A DNA stretch of 64,000 nt, taken from positions 1 through 64,000 of the forward strand of contig JAMAHW010000111.1 in assembly GCA_023627715.1 (NCBI GenBank), given 5' to 3'. The notes beneath the pieces are model-generated. The model worked only from the letters and a program-made list of their open reading frames with translations, was not told where the DNA came from and searched no databases. The stretch is from Periconia sp. R9002 (lineage: Eukaryota > Ascomycota > Dothideomycetes > Pleosporales > Periconiaceae). Of the stretch, positions 10,712 through 20,578 are shown in pieces (the first letter of the stretch is position 1; each line of letters begins with the position of its first letter). The position numbers and the translations under genes were made by a program.

Positions 10712-12502
10712 ATGGAGCCTCTCTTGGATCGGACTGTCAAATTTCTCGTTGGAGAATCTTACAAAATGCGTAGGATGAGTCAACATCTCGAACACATGGC
10801 CTCCACCGAAAAACTGCGACTTCTTCAACAACTACTCTGCGTCAGATCGCCCGAATTTCCTCTCCCGATAGATATAGGTCAGGACATTGACAAGATTCTT
10901 GCATACGAGCGCGATCATCGAATACTAGTATCGGCGGATTCCATTCCTACATTCGCCACTACAATTCCATCACAAAAGTCACCAGTTAATATCAAACTCT
11001 GGCGAGGGGATATAACAACACTGAAAAACGTTACCGCAATCACGAATGCCGCAAACTCGCAAATGTTGGGCTGTTTCCAGCCGACACATCGATGCATCGA
11101 CAATGTCATACATTCGTGGGCCGGCCCCCAACTCCGACAAGAATGTTACGCTGTTATGAGAACTAGAGGTAGTGATCTCCCAACAGGACACGCGGTAACT
11201 ACATCTTCGTACAACCTGCCATGTGAAAATGTCATTCACACAGTTGGTCCACAGCTGGAACGCGGTGCTACGCCTACTAGCATCGAACGTCAACAACTGC
11301 AGCAATGCTACAGCTCTGTCTTGAATGAAGTCGATCGGCTCCCAATGGACAGCGAATCTACGGGAAAATCGGTTGCGCTGTGCGGAATTTCCACTGGACT
11401 TTTCGCATTCCCAGCCAGCTTAGCGGCAGAACTCGCTATCGATGCTGTCGCTGCATGGATAAGTGGTCATCCAGATACCAAGATTACTGATGTTATCTTT
11501 GTCACATTCAAGGAATCGGACAATAATATCTACACCAATCATCTCTCACAGTCTCGCCGACAATGGTCCATACACGCGAACCCTACCCCCACATCTTCCC
11601 TCTCCTTCTCCTGTGGTTGCCTCCAACAAGCGCGCAACCATCTCCTCAATGCCGAAACTGTAATCGTGACTGCCGGTGCCGGTATGTCAGCCGCCATCGG
11701 TCTAGACTATACCTCCGCAAACCTCTTCCAAGAACACTTCCCGACATTCCTCCAATACGGCTTCACCTGCCTCTACGATGTCTTCGGCGCAGACTGGCCC
11801 TCAGAGAGGGAACGCTGGAGCTACTACTTTACCCACCTAGAAATGATACGCAATTGGCCGAAGTCACCGCTCTACGCCGAACTCCTCACGTGGCTGAAGC
11901 GCTTTGGAGAGAACGCGCATGTGCGCACCTCGAACGCGGATGGCTTGTTTGTCGCGAATGGGTGGGAAGGTGCTAGAATTTCCACGCCGCAGGGTCAGTA
12001 CGCTGTTCTTCAGTGCCTGGCGAATTGCACGCCGCAGTCATACTGGCCTAGCGCGCCGTACATGGACGTAGCGCGGCAATATATGAATACTGAGACGCAA
12101 CGCTTGACAGATGACGCTGCTATACCGCGATGTCGGATCTGTGGTGGCGGCATGTCGATATGTGTACGAGCGGCGGGATGGTTTAACGAGAAGCCCTATA
12201 GTGAAGGTGAGGCACGATGGCGAATGTTTCGTCGGAAGGCACTTGGTCGCGAGGGGCGCACGGTGATTCTAGAGATTGGGGTTGGCATGAATACGCCGGG
12301 GGTGATTAGATGGCCGAATGAAGATCTTGTGAGGGAGTCGGATGGGAATGTCAGGCTTGTACGTTTGGGGTTGGGTTTCCATGCGAATGTGCCTTTGGAT
12401 TTGGAGGATGAAGGATTGGCGACGTATGTCGATGGTGATATTAAGGATACTTTACCGTTACTTCTAAGAAGTACTAAGGATATCAATATTAGTGCAACAT
12501 AG
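10712..12502 (+). CDS. Macrodomain-sirtuin (SirTM-type) fusion protein
   Basis: A single-exon 596-aa protein joining an ADP-ribose-binding macrodomain (about 90-290) to a sirtuin domain (about 300-590). The macrodomain has NAAN (112-115) followed by LGCFQPTHRC, whose Cys121, His126 and Cys128 match the metal site of zinc-containing macrodomains, then a VIHTVGP strand. The sirtuin has GAGMSAAIGLDY (about 321-333) for NAD binding, TSNADG (406-411), and QG (427-428) where ordinary deacetylases have the catalytic HG. The Asn/Gln pair is typical of class-M sirtuins (SirTM), which transfer ADP-ribose. Cys435, Cys439, Cys474 and Cys477 could form a zinc ribbon. In bacteria the two parts are neighbouring genes linked to lipoylated carrier proteins, so this protein may both write and erase ADP-ribose; that is inference. 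No signal peptide. A helical 90-residue N-terminus is unassigned. Confidence 0.92.
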   Translation: MEPLLDRTVKFLVGESYKMRRMSQHLEHMASTEKLRLLQQLLCVRSPEFPLPIDIGQDIDKILAYERDHRILVSADSIPTFATTIPSQKSPVNIKLWRGDITTLKNVTAITNAANSQMLGCFQPTHRCIDNVIHSWAGPQLRQECYAVMRTRGSDLPTGHAVTTSSYNLPCENVIHTVGPQLERGATPTSIERQQLQQCYSSVLNEVDRLPMDSESTGKSVALCGISTGLFAFPASLAAELAIDAVAAWISGHPDTKITDVIFVTFKESDNNIYTNHLSQSRRQWSIHANPTPTSSLSFSCGCLQQARNHLLNAETVIVTAGAGMSAAIGLDYTSANLFQEHFPTFLQYGFTCLYDVFGADWPSERERWSYYFTHLEMIRNWPKSPLYAELLTWLKRFGENAHVRTSNADGLFVANGWEGARISTPQGQYAVLQCLANCTPQSYWPSAPYMDVARQYMNTETQRLTDDAAIPRCRICGGGMSICVRAAGWFNEKPYSEGEARWRMFRRKALGREGRTVILEIGVGMNTPGVIRWPNEDLVRESDGNVRLVRLGLGFHANVPLDLEDEGLATYVDGDIKDTLPLLLRSTKDINISAT

Positions 12503-12870
12503 TATGTGCTAAACATTTGCATCGTTGATTTGTGTTTCCGCCTTTAGCCTCGACATTATTCTTAGTCTTGTATACTACAAATCTTATATAGTCCCTGTTC
12601 CATGTTTCGAGGTTTACAAATACGGTGGTGATAATTAAATTGGATTTGGGTTGATCAAGTTTGACAATGATATTGATGCCTGGAAAGAAGAACCATAATT
12701 CAATATCACTCCTGCTCGTGAACAAACGGGTCTGCCTTTCCCCTTCCCACCGAACTCGAAGCTTTACCAAGTAATCTTCAACTCCCAGGCAAATGAGAAC
12801 AATCTGAACATGCAGGACATCCGCGGGCTACACGTGAAACATAACTTTTACCCTCCCTCTCTTGTGCAGC

Positions 12871-13465
12871 TTAAGTAGGAGCAAAGTATGGGCTCTCTGG
12901 CTTCGGACCCAGCTGTGTGACCAAGCTGTATTTCAACTTCCATTTGCTGTCATCGACAACGAAGACGTCATCACATCTCTCAAGAATGCGAAAAGTCTTC
13001 GCCGGGTCTGTCTCCGCTGCAGTGTCCCAACGGGACCAGACAATACTACGGGGTGGGAATTTCTTGTCAATTCTTTTCCATCCTTTTTGCTACACACATG
13101 ACAGTGAAGGAGACTTACTACGTAGTCACATTTGCCGCGTTGCCTCCGGGAAGCGGCTTTATAATAGCATTAGAAACGTGATGCGCTATCAGGGCGTCGC
13201 CGAACGAAGCCTGGATGTTGGCGGTCGTCTGCGCCAGACCAACTGAGAGACCACCGTAGTTAGGGCCCAGTGAGCGGCTATCGTAGATAACGTCGTCTGT
13301 CATTGACTCTCCCAAGCGACCATAGTTTTTAGTGTCTAGGGTATTAGCTAGAATGTATTCCGCCTGATGGATCGCTTCGTAAAGGTCGGGTTGGGTGGAA
13401 GTCTGATATGCCTTCGCCTGTGGCAGCGAGAGGATAGTTACAAAGATGGCTGCAACAAAGCGCAT
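12871..13465 (-). CDS. Secreted SnoaL-like (NTF2-fold) protein
   Basis: A 173-aa protein with exons 13119-13465 and 12871-13045, joined across a 73-bp intron with a perfect GTAAGT donor and a TTGAC branch site. ATG 13465 starts a clear signal peptide (RFVAAIFVTILSLPQAKA). The remainder reads YEAIHQAEYILANTLDTKNY ... MTDDVIYD ... HHVSN ... WKLKYSLVTQLGP, the cone-shaped NTF2-like pattern of the SnoaL/DUF4440 group, which includes cyclases and isomerases as well as non-enzymes. I cannot assign a substrate. Splicing restores a continuous frame to a TAA at 12871-12873. It is convergent with the macrodomain-sirtuin gene, leaving about 370 bp between their stops. Confidence 0.8.
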
Positions 13466-14866
13466 TTTGGTTTTAGTGTTATTAGGCGATCTATTTGTAA
13501 AATAAATCAAGAAACAAATAAAAATGCGTGAAGACGTTAATGAAAAAGGCGCATTGGTATGCGCAACGTTTTATATTAGCTTCGATCATAATATACACTT
13601 TTCAAAGCAAAGTATGCATTCATAATAGTTGAAATTTTTCCGTGCCACTTCCACTCCGTATCTATTCACTGCCGCGGTTAGCAGTGTTGTTGAGAAATTG
13701 GTTGAGCTAAAGCAATGCTCTAGTGTAGGGTATGAGGTCCCTTAAGTTAATTTTGGTTTGGGATTTCTTTCTGTCGGTACGGAAGCGCAGATAGAGCGAT
13801 ATATTTCCTTACAACCTACTCTGTCTTACAGCAAGGTCTTTATATAAAATAGTGCTTAACCATCGAGCATTTAACGGCCGCAAATTAAATTGGTGTAGCG
13901 AAACAAAAAGCACCATCAAAGTTCCATATGAGTATTGAAGGTAAGCGGCGAGCCCAATCACCTAATCCATAGTCATAGACTTTACAATCAAGGTTTTTAA
14001 GGACACTTCTTTTTCATTTTCTGACTAAACCTAACGATCTGACGTAAATTCAGTATGTTGAGACTTCGACCATCCCGGCTTTTCCCCGAAATTAACCGCT
14101 ACCGGTTCTGTTGAGGGTCTATCGTTGACTTGTTAATCTACATTAGCAGATCATTTCTACTGCAAATATGCTCTCCCAACAGTAGGACTAACGGAAAAAA
14201 TCGGTATTTGCAAACTCCGAGGAATCTCACACAGAAGCAATCTTACAGATTGCTCCCAACATCATTAAGTTTCATCACATTTTAGCAGTTGAGGAACACA
14301 TATTTCTATCGATCCACTACATCACCACATTTCAATCACTCGACAATCGCAGCGATCGATATTGACCACATTCGCATTCATACAGTCAGGTCGAAGCATT
14401 TACAAAGAAAACGCCCTTTCTTCAGTCAGAGGAGAAGCCAAAGCCGGCATTTTCGTAGACATGAATAAAGAGTGGGTGGCAGCATCATTGAAGGAAAGCA
14501 AGAAGTACGCAAGTAGCAAAAAGTACCAATGCGCATTTGCTTGACGAAGAACTTAGAAAAGACTCCGAACTACAGACCACTTTATCTGTTGCGGTGATTA
14601 TCAGGGCAGCGGAGTGTGAAGAAGTTTTTTCAGTGGAGTCCGGTAGAGACAATAATCGTAGATAGTGGCGTTTACAGTTGCCCATTCGGTAGGTGAGTCT
14701 GCACTACTAGACAAGTAAATTCAACTTCAACCTAATCAAATGCAAAAAAGGATTGCATTTATTATCTAGCTGCTATAGACAATGTGGTATTTGACGACTA
14801 CATGCAGGCATAATAAGATAGCGTATCCAGCCGGATCTCGACAATGAGAAACAGAGAACAATAGCT
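13466..14866. other. Intergenic, no supported gene
   Basis: About 1.4 kb holding only short frames (for example 14362-14544 plus strand) with no domain, no spliced continuation that I could build, and no codon pattern like the neighbours. Composition is intermediate. It may hold the promoter of the SnoaL-like gene on its left side. Confidence 0.45.
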
Positions 14867-15694
14867 CTATTTCTTCGCGACAGCAATGCAGGCTATCATC
14901 TTGAGCACGGTTTCTCCATTTTCGTTTTTTGAGATACCATCACCACTTGACAATTGCTCAACAATATCCGCAATAGCCTCGTCCCACTTGTCCTCGTCGT
15001 TCTGACTCCAACCCGTAGATAGTGGACCCAAGTAACTCCATGCCAGCTGAGCCCATCGCTTGAGGTCTGGTATCTTCAAGTAGCAGTCCTTTGTGTAGCA
15101 ATCGATGTTTTCAAAGCCACCTGCCTGGAGGGCTTTGCGCAGATTCAGCTCTTGAAATCCCTCTAGCGGTAGTAGCGCCGGCATAGGGCCATCTTTTCCA
15201 CGAGTGCGCCAGTGGGCGTGATGCAATGCGTCTACATGTGGCATATAGATCCAAATAGAGGCAAGAGCAGTGCCTCCGGGTTTAAGTGTTCGGTAGACTT
15301 GCTTCGCAGCTGTGTCATGATCCCCCAGGCAGTGGAACGCGAAGCTAGTGAAGGAGTGGGTGAAGGTTTCGTCGGGGTAAGTGATCTCCTGGGCTGACAT
15401 GACTGCTGTGTCTACTGGCCAATTTTTGGACTCAGCCAAGATCTTGCAGCCTTGAACAAACTGCTCGTTCACGTCGGTAGCATTGATGTGGATCTCAGTG
15501 CCAGGTTCAAGCTGTTCAAATATAGTCGCGGTAACCGCAAGGGAGCCAGCGGCATTGTCGTGAATGTTGTCGCCATCGACAAAAGGCGGAATCAAGTTGA
15601 GGCAGTATTTGATGGCAGTCTCGCTGATATCGCCTTGGAGCTCGGCGAGGTGCTCGGCTTGGTACTTTGTAATCTGTTTCGGTTGAAACGCCAT
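14867..15694 (-). CDS. SAM-dependent methyltransferase (class I)
   Basis: A 275-aa single-exon cytosolic methyltransferase. The SAM-binding motif I is present in a variant typical of fungal small-molecule methyltransferases (HDNAAGSLAVT), followed by ATDVNEQFV (motif II acidic loop), AQEITYPDETFTHSF (motif III/post-I region), and LKPGGTALASIW, the usual motif after strand 5. The frame is open above the ATG at 15694 but has no other ATG, and the protein family begins near this Met. The substrate is unknown. No other biosynthetic gene is adjacent, so involvement in a cluster is not supported. Confidence 0.85.
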   Translation of the reverse strand: MAFQPKQITKYQAEHLAELQGDISETAIKYCLNLIPPFVDGDNIHDNAAGSLAVTATIFEQLEPGTEIHINATDVNEQFVQGCKILAESKNWPVDTAVMSAQEITYPDETFTHSFTSFAFHCLGDHDTAAKQVYRTLKPGGTALASIWIYMPHVDALHHAHWRTRGKDGPMPALLPLEGFQELNLRKALQAGGFENIDCYTKDCYLKIPDLKRWAQLAWSYLGPLSTGWSQNDEDKWDEAIADIVEQLSSGDGISKNENGETVLKMIACIAVAKK

Positions 15695-17163
15695 GGCTGT
15701 CAAATCAGAAGGATTTTTGATGTATGTGGGATCAACGTAATTGTACAAGTGGCTTTGTAACAAGTAGAATGTAAGGGCTGGCGAATATGTACAGAGTGAC
15801 AATCCATTTTAACAGTGTGGGCGATTCTGCCGGTCTGTAAATATCTGTGGGCAGGTTAAGAGGGGGTGTGCGGCGTCCAAATCTGAAGTCGTGCTGTGCC
15901 GTATTCCTAACACCTCCTCCAACACACCTGAGTCGTTGCACAGTTGTCTGTTTGGCTGTCTGCAGGTTTGCCTTTTGCTTTCAATATATACATACATGTG
16001 CATGATTGATACCTGCATTCCGATTATTCCCATATCATGGCATGTGATATGGTCTCCAGCTTCCAAATGTGTTTTCGGACTCCAAGTGTTTGTGGCCTAA
16101 CTAATGCGCTGCAAATAATATGACCGCATTAAAATTACACTTCCATTTGTTTTACCTATGGATAGCAATTCTTCCAAAGACAACCACTAAATCGACCCTA
16201 CGAACAATGGCCACACCAACCCAAATCAAATCCAACACCTTCTTGATGGCACTAAACAAGTGCTTATGCCCGCAGTTATGGGCCCCACCCTAACCACACC
16301 GCTGCCAACAATCTCCAAAGTGCCGAGGCGAAGCCAAACATTGCAGATCAGTATGCGGCAGTGGAGAGCACAAGGTTGGCCCCTAATCTAGGGGCGGGCG
16401 CGCCACAGAAAGCAGCAGATATTTAGACTCTGAAATATGGTTGGACAGTGAAGCAGTTGAATAAGCCGCTGCCGCCCTCAGCCGCAACAACGAGTGCCAG
16501 CGTGTCAGAGGCGCTGCGAGGGAAGAGGCTCGCTACAGTTGGTGTCAGTTCCTACCAACATTCCAACCAATTGATTCTAAAGTCTGGATGAGCTCTACCT
16601 CACGCCGCCGCTGATCACGGTGAGGTACTGTTAAGAGTTGATTTAATACAATCCTGCCCGACTAATGATTCACAGTCCGGTCATTGGTATCTAAATCATA
16701 AGAACGTGTCAGCCTGATGCTTGTACACAATGATCCATGTGTTTTCAAACCATTGATGTCGCTTGTTCTATTAGTCCCCCAAGTAAGGATCTAATTATTT
16801 TTGGCAGTGAAGTATTAGCAAAAACCAGTAGTGTGTAATGGTAGCGGCTGTTAATATGGGTAATATCTAAGGTACATTAGTCGCTGCATAAGTAGCTTAC
16901 GGGTGGCTGATGAAAATTCGAGATATCATCCTTGCCGGCGTTGTGAAAAAGGTTTCCGTGGGCCATGTCTAACACGTTTCATAGTCTGTCTAACTTTTAC
17001 CTAAGCCTGATTGTTGGATGCCGGTGGCTCGACCCGTTTGCTAACGTCTACGCGGTGCCGGCCCGCAAGCATCCCCGCAGTCTGTGCTTCTTCAATTGCG
17101 ACTCCACTCCGCTCGGGGAAACGTTAAAGCGCCTCTGGCCAATCTCACATATTTATACTCCGC
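15695..17163. other. Intergenic, with a possible coding remnant
   Basis: No intact gene. At about 16207-16600 on the plus strand an Ala-rich, coding-looking stretch begins with ATG GCC ACA and continues in another frame (NLQSAEAKPNIADQYAAVES), with a TAG about half way. It may be a decayed gene, but I recognise no family. The rest is ordinary AT-leaning spacer carrying the promoters of the two divergent genes. Confidence 0.4.
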
Positions 17164-17210
17164 ACGGCAAGTTCTCCTTTATCCACACACAATAAAGGAG
17201 AACTTGCCGT
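17164..17210 (+). promoter_or_regulatory. Perfect 19-bp inverted repeat (hairpin) in the leader of the peptidase gene
   Basis: 17164-17182 (ACGGCAAGTTCTCCTTTAT) is the exact reverse complement of 17192-17210, with a 9-nt loop (CCACACACA). It ends 29 bases before the ATG at 17240. If transcribed it would form a strong stem-loop in the 5' leader and could hinder scanning; as DNA it could be a palindromic protein-binding site. Function is inference. Confidence 0.8.
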
Positions 17211-17239
17211 TCCAGCATTTTTGTTTTCAAGTCGCACTC

Positions 17240-18760
17240 ATGTTTGGAATAATACTGCCGGAACAGATGACGGCTTTGCACGTTCTATACGCGGTGTTCG
17301 CCGCGACCCCAGTTCTCTCTATACCCATCTCAACAGGCGAGACATCAGGCAACATCACTAGTTCGGGTATTACATGGAGTGATTGTGGCACGGCGTCTTC
17401 CCTACCTCCAAATCTACAGTGCGCCAATCTCTCAGTGCCAGTCAACTGGGAGGCGCTGAATGGCGGCGACACTTTTACTCTGGGCATGGTGAGACTACCT
17501 CGGCTATCTAACAGCAGCGCCGATAGGATCGGCCACCTCTTTATAAATCCCGGAGGACCCGGTGGCAGTGCAGTACAGACCGTGGCAGGAATCGCAAGTG
17601 GCAGGAGGAATGTGTCACGGGAGCTCCTCGACAGATTCGACATAATCGGTGTGGATCCGCGAGGTGTCGGTATGAGTGCAGTGAGCCAATGCGACCCTGC
17701 CATCTGGAACGAGCGCGTTTCACAATTCCCCAGAAGCCGGGAGGACTATGATCGTCTTGTCGATAAAAACAAGAGGCTCGGGGAGAGTTGCCAAGCTCGC
17801 ACCGGCGCTGTGGTCAACTACTTGGACACCATTTCCGCGGCCAAGGACCACGAGGCCGTGCGTGCGGCATTGGGGGAAAGTATGAACTGGTTGGGATTGT
17901 CGTATGGAACGCAGCTCGGTGCACAGTATGCGCAGCTCTTCCCCGAAAAAATAAGGGTCATGGTACTGGATGGCATGCTGCAACATAGTCAGACGGAATC
18001 GTCCAACATCATCATCGAAAGCACCGCTTATGCCGTTGAACTCGAGAATTTTTTCGCGTGGGCTAATAAGAATAATTCAAGCCCACTCAAGGGACAAGAC
18101 GTCTCGCAGCTTTGGTACGACCTGCTGAAGAATGCGACAGACACGCCCATACCAGCGCCAGGATGCGACAACGTAGTATGCCGCGACGATGTGAACGAGG
18201 AGGAAATACGACTGAACGGGCAGGGCTTTGTCCTTTCTCCTAGAACCTCGTCGAGAGTCACGTTCGCCACCGCACTTCTGGAGGCCAGCAAGGGCAATGC
18301 GACGCTCCTTTCGACGCCGCTCGCGAGCGAAGAGGACCCAAGTCTGTACGCTGGAATCACGATAGGTTGCCAGGATTGGTCCTCTCGCGCCTCTTCGTTC
18401 GAGAATCTGCAGGCAAAAATGCGGATAGGAGAGGTGTTTGCACCACTCAACAAGGGCGCTTGCCAGTCGTGGACGCTGCAAGCGTCGTGCGTTGGATGGC
18501 CAGCGCCTTTGACTAATCCACCAGCAAAGCTCAATGTCCAGACACAGGATCCCATACTCATGGTTAACGCTATACGAGACCCAAGCACCAGCTACACCTG
18601 GGCTGTCGGTATGCTGGAAGAAGTCCCTAACAATGTGTTACTTACACGCAATGGAGACGGGCATACTAGCTGGAGCTTGGGCGGTGCCACCACCGACGCT
18701 ATCAATCGCTTCCTTATCACTACGGAGCCTCCAGCTCCAGGTACTGTTCTAGATTCCTAA
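17240..18760 (+). CDS. Secreted alpha/beta hydrolase with TAP-like C-terminal domain (tripeptidyl-aminopeptidase type)
   Basis: A 506-aa single-exon protein of the family that holds bacterial tripeptidyl aminopeptidases and fungal secreted relatives; it should release short peptides from N-termini outside the cell. NPGGPGGSA is the oxyanion loop, DPRGVG follows strand 4, GLSYG carries the nucleophile (Ser221), a conserved AIRDPST region gives the Asp, and DGHTSW near the C-terminus gives the His. Many N-glycosylation sequons (for example NLS, NSS, NVS, NAT) fit secretion. ATG 17240 or the second ATG at 17267 both lead into a signal peptide (TALHVLYAVFAATPVLSIP); I cannot decide between them. 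The hairpin lies just upstream. Confidence 0.9.
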   Translation: MFGIILPEQMTALHVLYAVFAATPVLSIPISTGETSGNITSSGITWSDCGTASSLPPNLQCANLSVPVNWEALNGGDTFTLGMVRLPRLSNSSADRIGHLFINPGGPGGSAVQTVAGIASGRRNVSRELLDRFDIIGVDPRGVGMSAVSQCDPAIWNERVSQFPRSREDYDRLVDKNKRLGESCQARTGAVVNYLDTISAAKDHEAVRAALGESMNWLGLSYGTQLGAQYAQLFPEKIRVMVLDGMLQHSQTESSNIIIESTAYAVELENFFAWANKNNSSPLKGQDVSQLWYDLLKNATDTPIPAPGCDNVVCRDDVNEEEIRLNGQGFVLSPRTSSRVTFATALLEASKGNATLLSTPLASEEDPSLYAGITIGCQDWSSRASSFENLQAKMRIGEVFAPLNKGACQSWTLQASCVGWPAPLTNPPAKLNVQTQDPILMVNAIRDPSTSYTWAVGMLEEVPNNVLLTRNGDGHTSWSLGGATTDAINRFLITTEPPAPGTVLDS

Positions 18761-18786
18761 ATTTCTAGTGAAACATTTCCCCCAGC

Positions 18787-18861
18787 CTAATTAAACCTCT
18801 CTCTGCGGTTGTGGAATATAAACTAAGCACATTCTTTAATAATATTATAATCTACCTACTC
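18787..18861 (+). repeat. Dispersed repeat, copy 1 (in 3' flank of the peptidase)
   Basis: Begins CCTAATTAAACCTCTCTCTG and matches 21216-21290 over about 75 bp. Differences are largely transitions, with copy 2 the more AT-rich. It lies just after the peptidase stop and probably falls within its 3' untranslated region or terminator. Confidence 0.75.
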
Positions 18862-19182
18862 ATGGTCTACTCCTGCTTTATCCGTTTAGCATAGTTGGAT
18901 GGAATCCCCGTTGACATCAATGATGCTGGCTGCCCCGCAGTTGATCCTTTACAACGCTGGCTGTGCTATGCGAATACCCAGCGCACCTGCCTCCAGCTAG
19001 TGCAAGTAGTCATGCCGAGGCACTTCCATAACATAATCTGACTAGCATGCAGCTCGCTCTCATCGGCATAAAGTTAGACATCCACGGAACAGTCGATTTT
19101 CTTACGAGCAAAATCCCATACTCCTCTCATTTCCCTACCGACGCCACCAGTATCGGTAACACCAGAAATACCAACTGAAAAC
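18862..19182. other. Spacer; open frame upstream of the ankyrin ATG
   Basis: Contains the remaining 3' flank of the peptidase gene. The reading frame of the following ankyrin gene is open back to about 19078 (reading ...TPPVSVTPEIPTEN before the ATG at 19183), so an upstream exon or an older start is possible. Confidence 0.4.
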
Positions 19183-20283
19183 ATGCCGGAGGTCACAACG
19201 ACAGACCTCAAATCTTGGGCAGGCATTGATTCCGCGTCTGAAGGGGTAAATGATGTTTTGGTCGGCGAAAAGACTGCTTTGCCGCTGATAGAGGCCAGCT
19301 TCAAGGATGACATTGCCAGCCTACGCAGCATGCTCTCATAGTCACAGTGGACCGACATAGCGCTTGCATTACACCCTGACATTATCGAGGCAGATAGTCC
19401 CTACGATGATGAGAAACATGCGCGGGCCATGGCTGTAAGAGGAAGGCCGATACTGGCAATAATGCTGCGTGCAGCAATCCAAGCCGATTCCGGCGCAGCA
19501 GTCACGAGAATCTTAGACTTTGCGGCGCAGCATGGTATGGAAATGTCGTATTCGATATGGAGAGAAACGATCAATATGGCCCTTCACGAAGGACGCGCAT
19601 CTGCATTCAAGGCCCTAACCTTGGCGGACCCATCTGTCGCCACCTTCAACATCGGCCATAGCAGCATGCCGCAGTCCCCCTTGGATCATGCAATCGCCTC
19701 CGGGAACTACGAAGCCATCAACATCATTCTCCAAGTCATCGCTAAACAAGACATCGAGGGTTCACCATGTGATGCTGGGGGGAGGTTTAGACCTGGTACG
19801 CTTTTTGCGGCTGTAACGAGAGGGGGAACTCGCCGGACGGAATTAATGTTACAGCACGGCGTTCCCATTACAGGGGCACTGCATGGAGCTGCGGCGCGGG
19901 GAAATCTCGAAGCTATACGGCTTCTATTGGAACACGGAGCGGACGTGAATGAGCGGTTTCCTATCGAGGTTGCTCGCTCTCGTAAAAAGGCTTGTTCCGT
20001 AGGCTGGACGCCTATGCATTGTGCTGCTGCCAGGGGCCACCAAGAAGCGATGAAGCTGTTGGAAGATGAAGGAGGTCTCACGGACGTGCTAGATAGCCGT
20101 GGCAAGACACCTTTGCAAGTCCTCAGGAAGACGACCCTTTTCATCAGCGGAACCGATCATAGCACATTAGAGAGCCAAAAAAAAGCAAAAGAAAACCCGG
20201 CGTTGCCTAGATGCCCGGCATTACGAATACCTAAATCTTTAGCCAAAAAACCATTATTATTGCTATCATTTTTACGGTTGTAG
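19183..20283 (+). pseudogene. Ankyrin-repeat protein gene with a premature stop
   Basis: From ATG 19183 the frame reads MPEVTTTDLKSWAG... and meets TAG at 19339-19341, then continues in the same frame to 20283. Coding character is the same on both sides, and the context (MLS-stop-SQWTDIALA) suggests CAG mutated to TAG, a RIP-type change. A shorter protein could still begin at ATG 19429. Ankyrin-like repeats are seen about residues 150-230 from 19429 (GALHGAAARGNLEAIRLLLEHGADVN; VGWTPMHCAAARGHQEAMKLL; DSRGKTPLQVL). After LQVL the shifted frame reads QEDDPFHQRNRS-stop, so a one-base slip near 20120 may also have changed the C-terminus. Ankyrin proteins mediate protein binding; the partner is unknown. 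Confidence 0.65.
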
Positions 20284-20578
20284 TCTCCGTTGAGAAACAG
20301 ATTGTGGCGACGCAGCGTGCGAAAAGCGAACTCTAAAATACAATAGCAAGGCTGATTTGCATTGTACACAGCTTGATGTCCAACTTTGTACAGCTTGAGC
20401 GGGACATGATGGTTGTATTGAAAGCCTATGTATCTACTGCTTAGATTGAATCCGTTCTTCTGGCATGTTCCGCATGCACTCTTTCGCATGTATTTTGGTT
20501 GTAGACACCACCATCGACAATCGAAAGTCTTCGTGAAAGAGGCTGTATAACTGAACCACACACTTAAATGGCCAATAG

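Noticed and set aside
12862..13246. Plus-strand frames opposite the SnoaL-like gene
   Set aside because: They lie antisense to the two exons that complete the SnoaL-like protein; no family resemblance.
14362..14544. Small plus-strand frame, 60 residues
   Set aside because: No ATG, no domain and no spliced extension; chance frame.
17227..17703. Minus-strand open frame over the peptidase gene
   Set aside because: Antisense shadow; the plus strand carries clear catalytic motifs.
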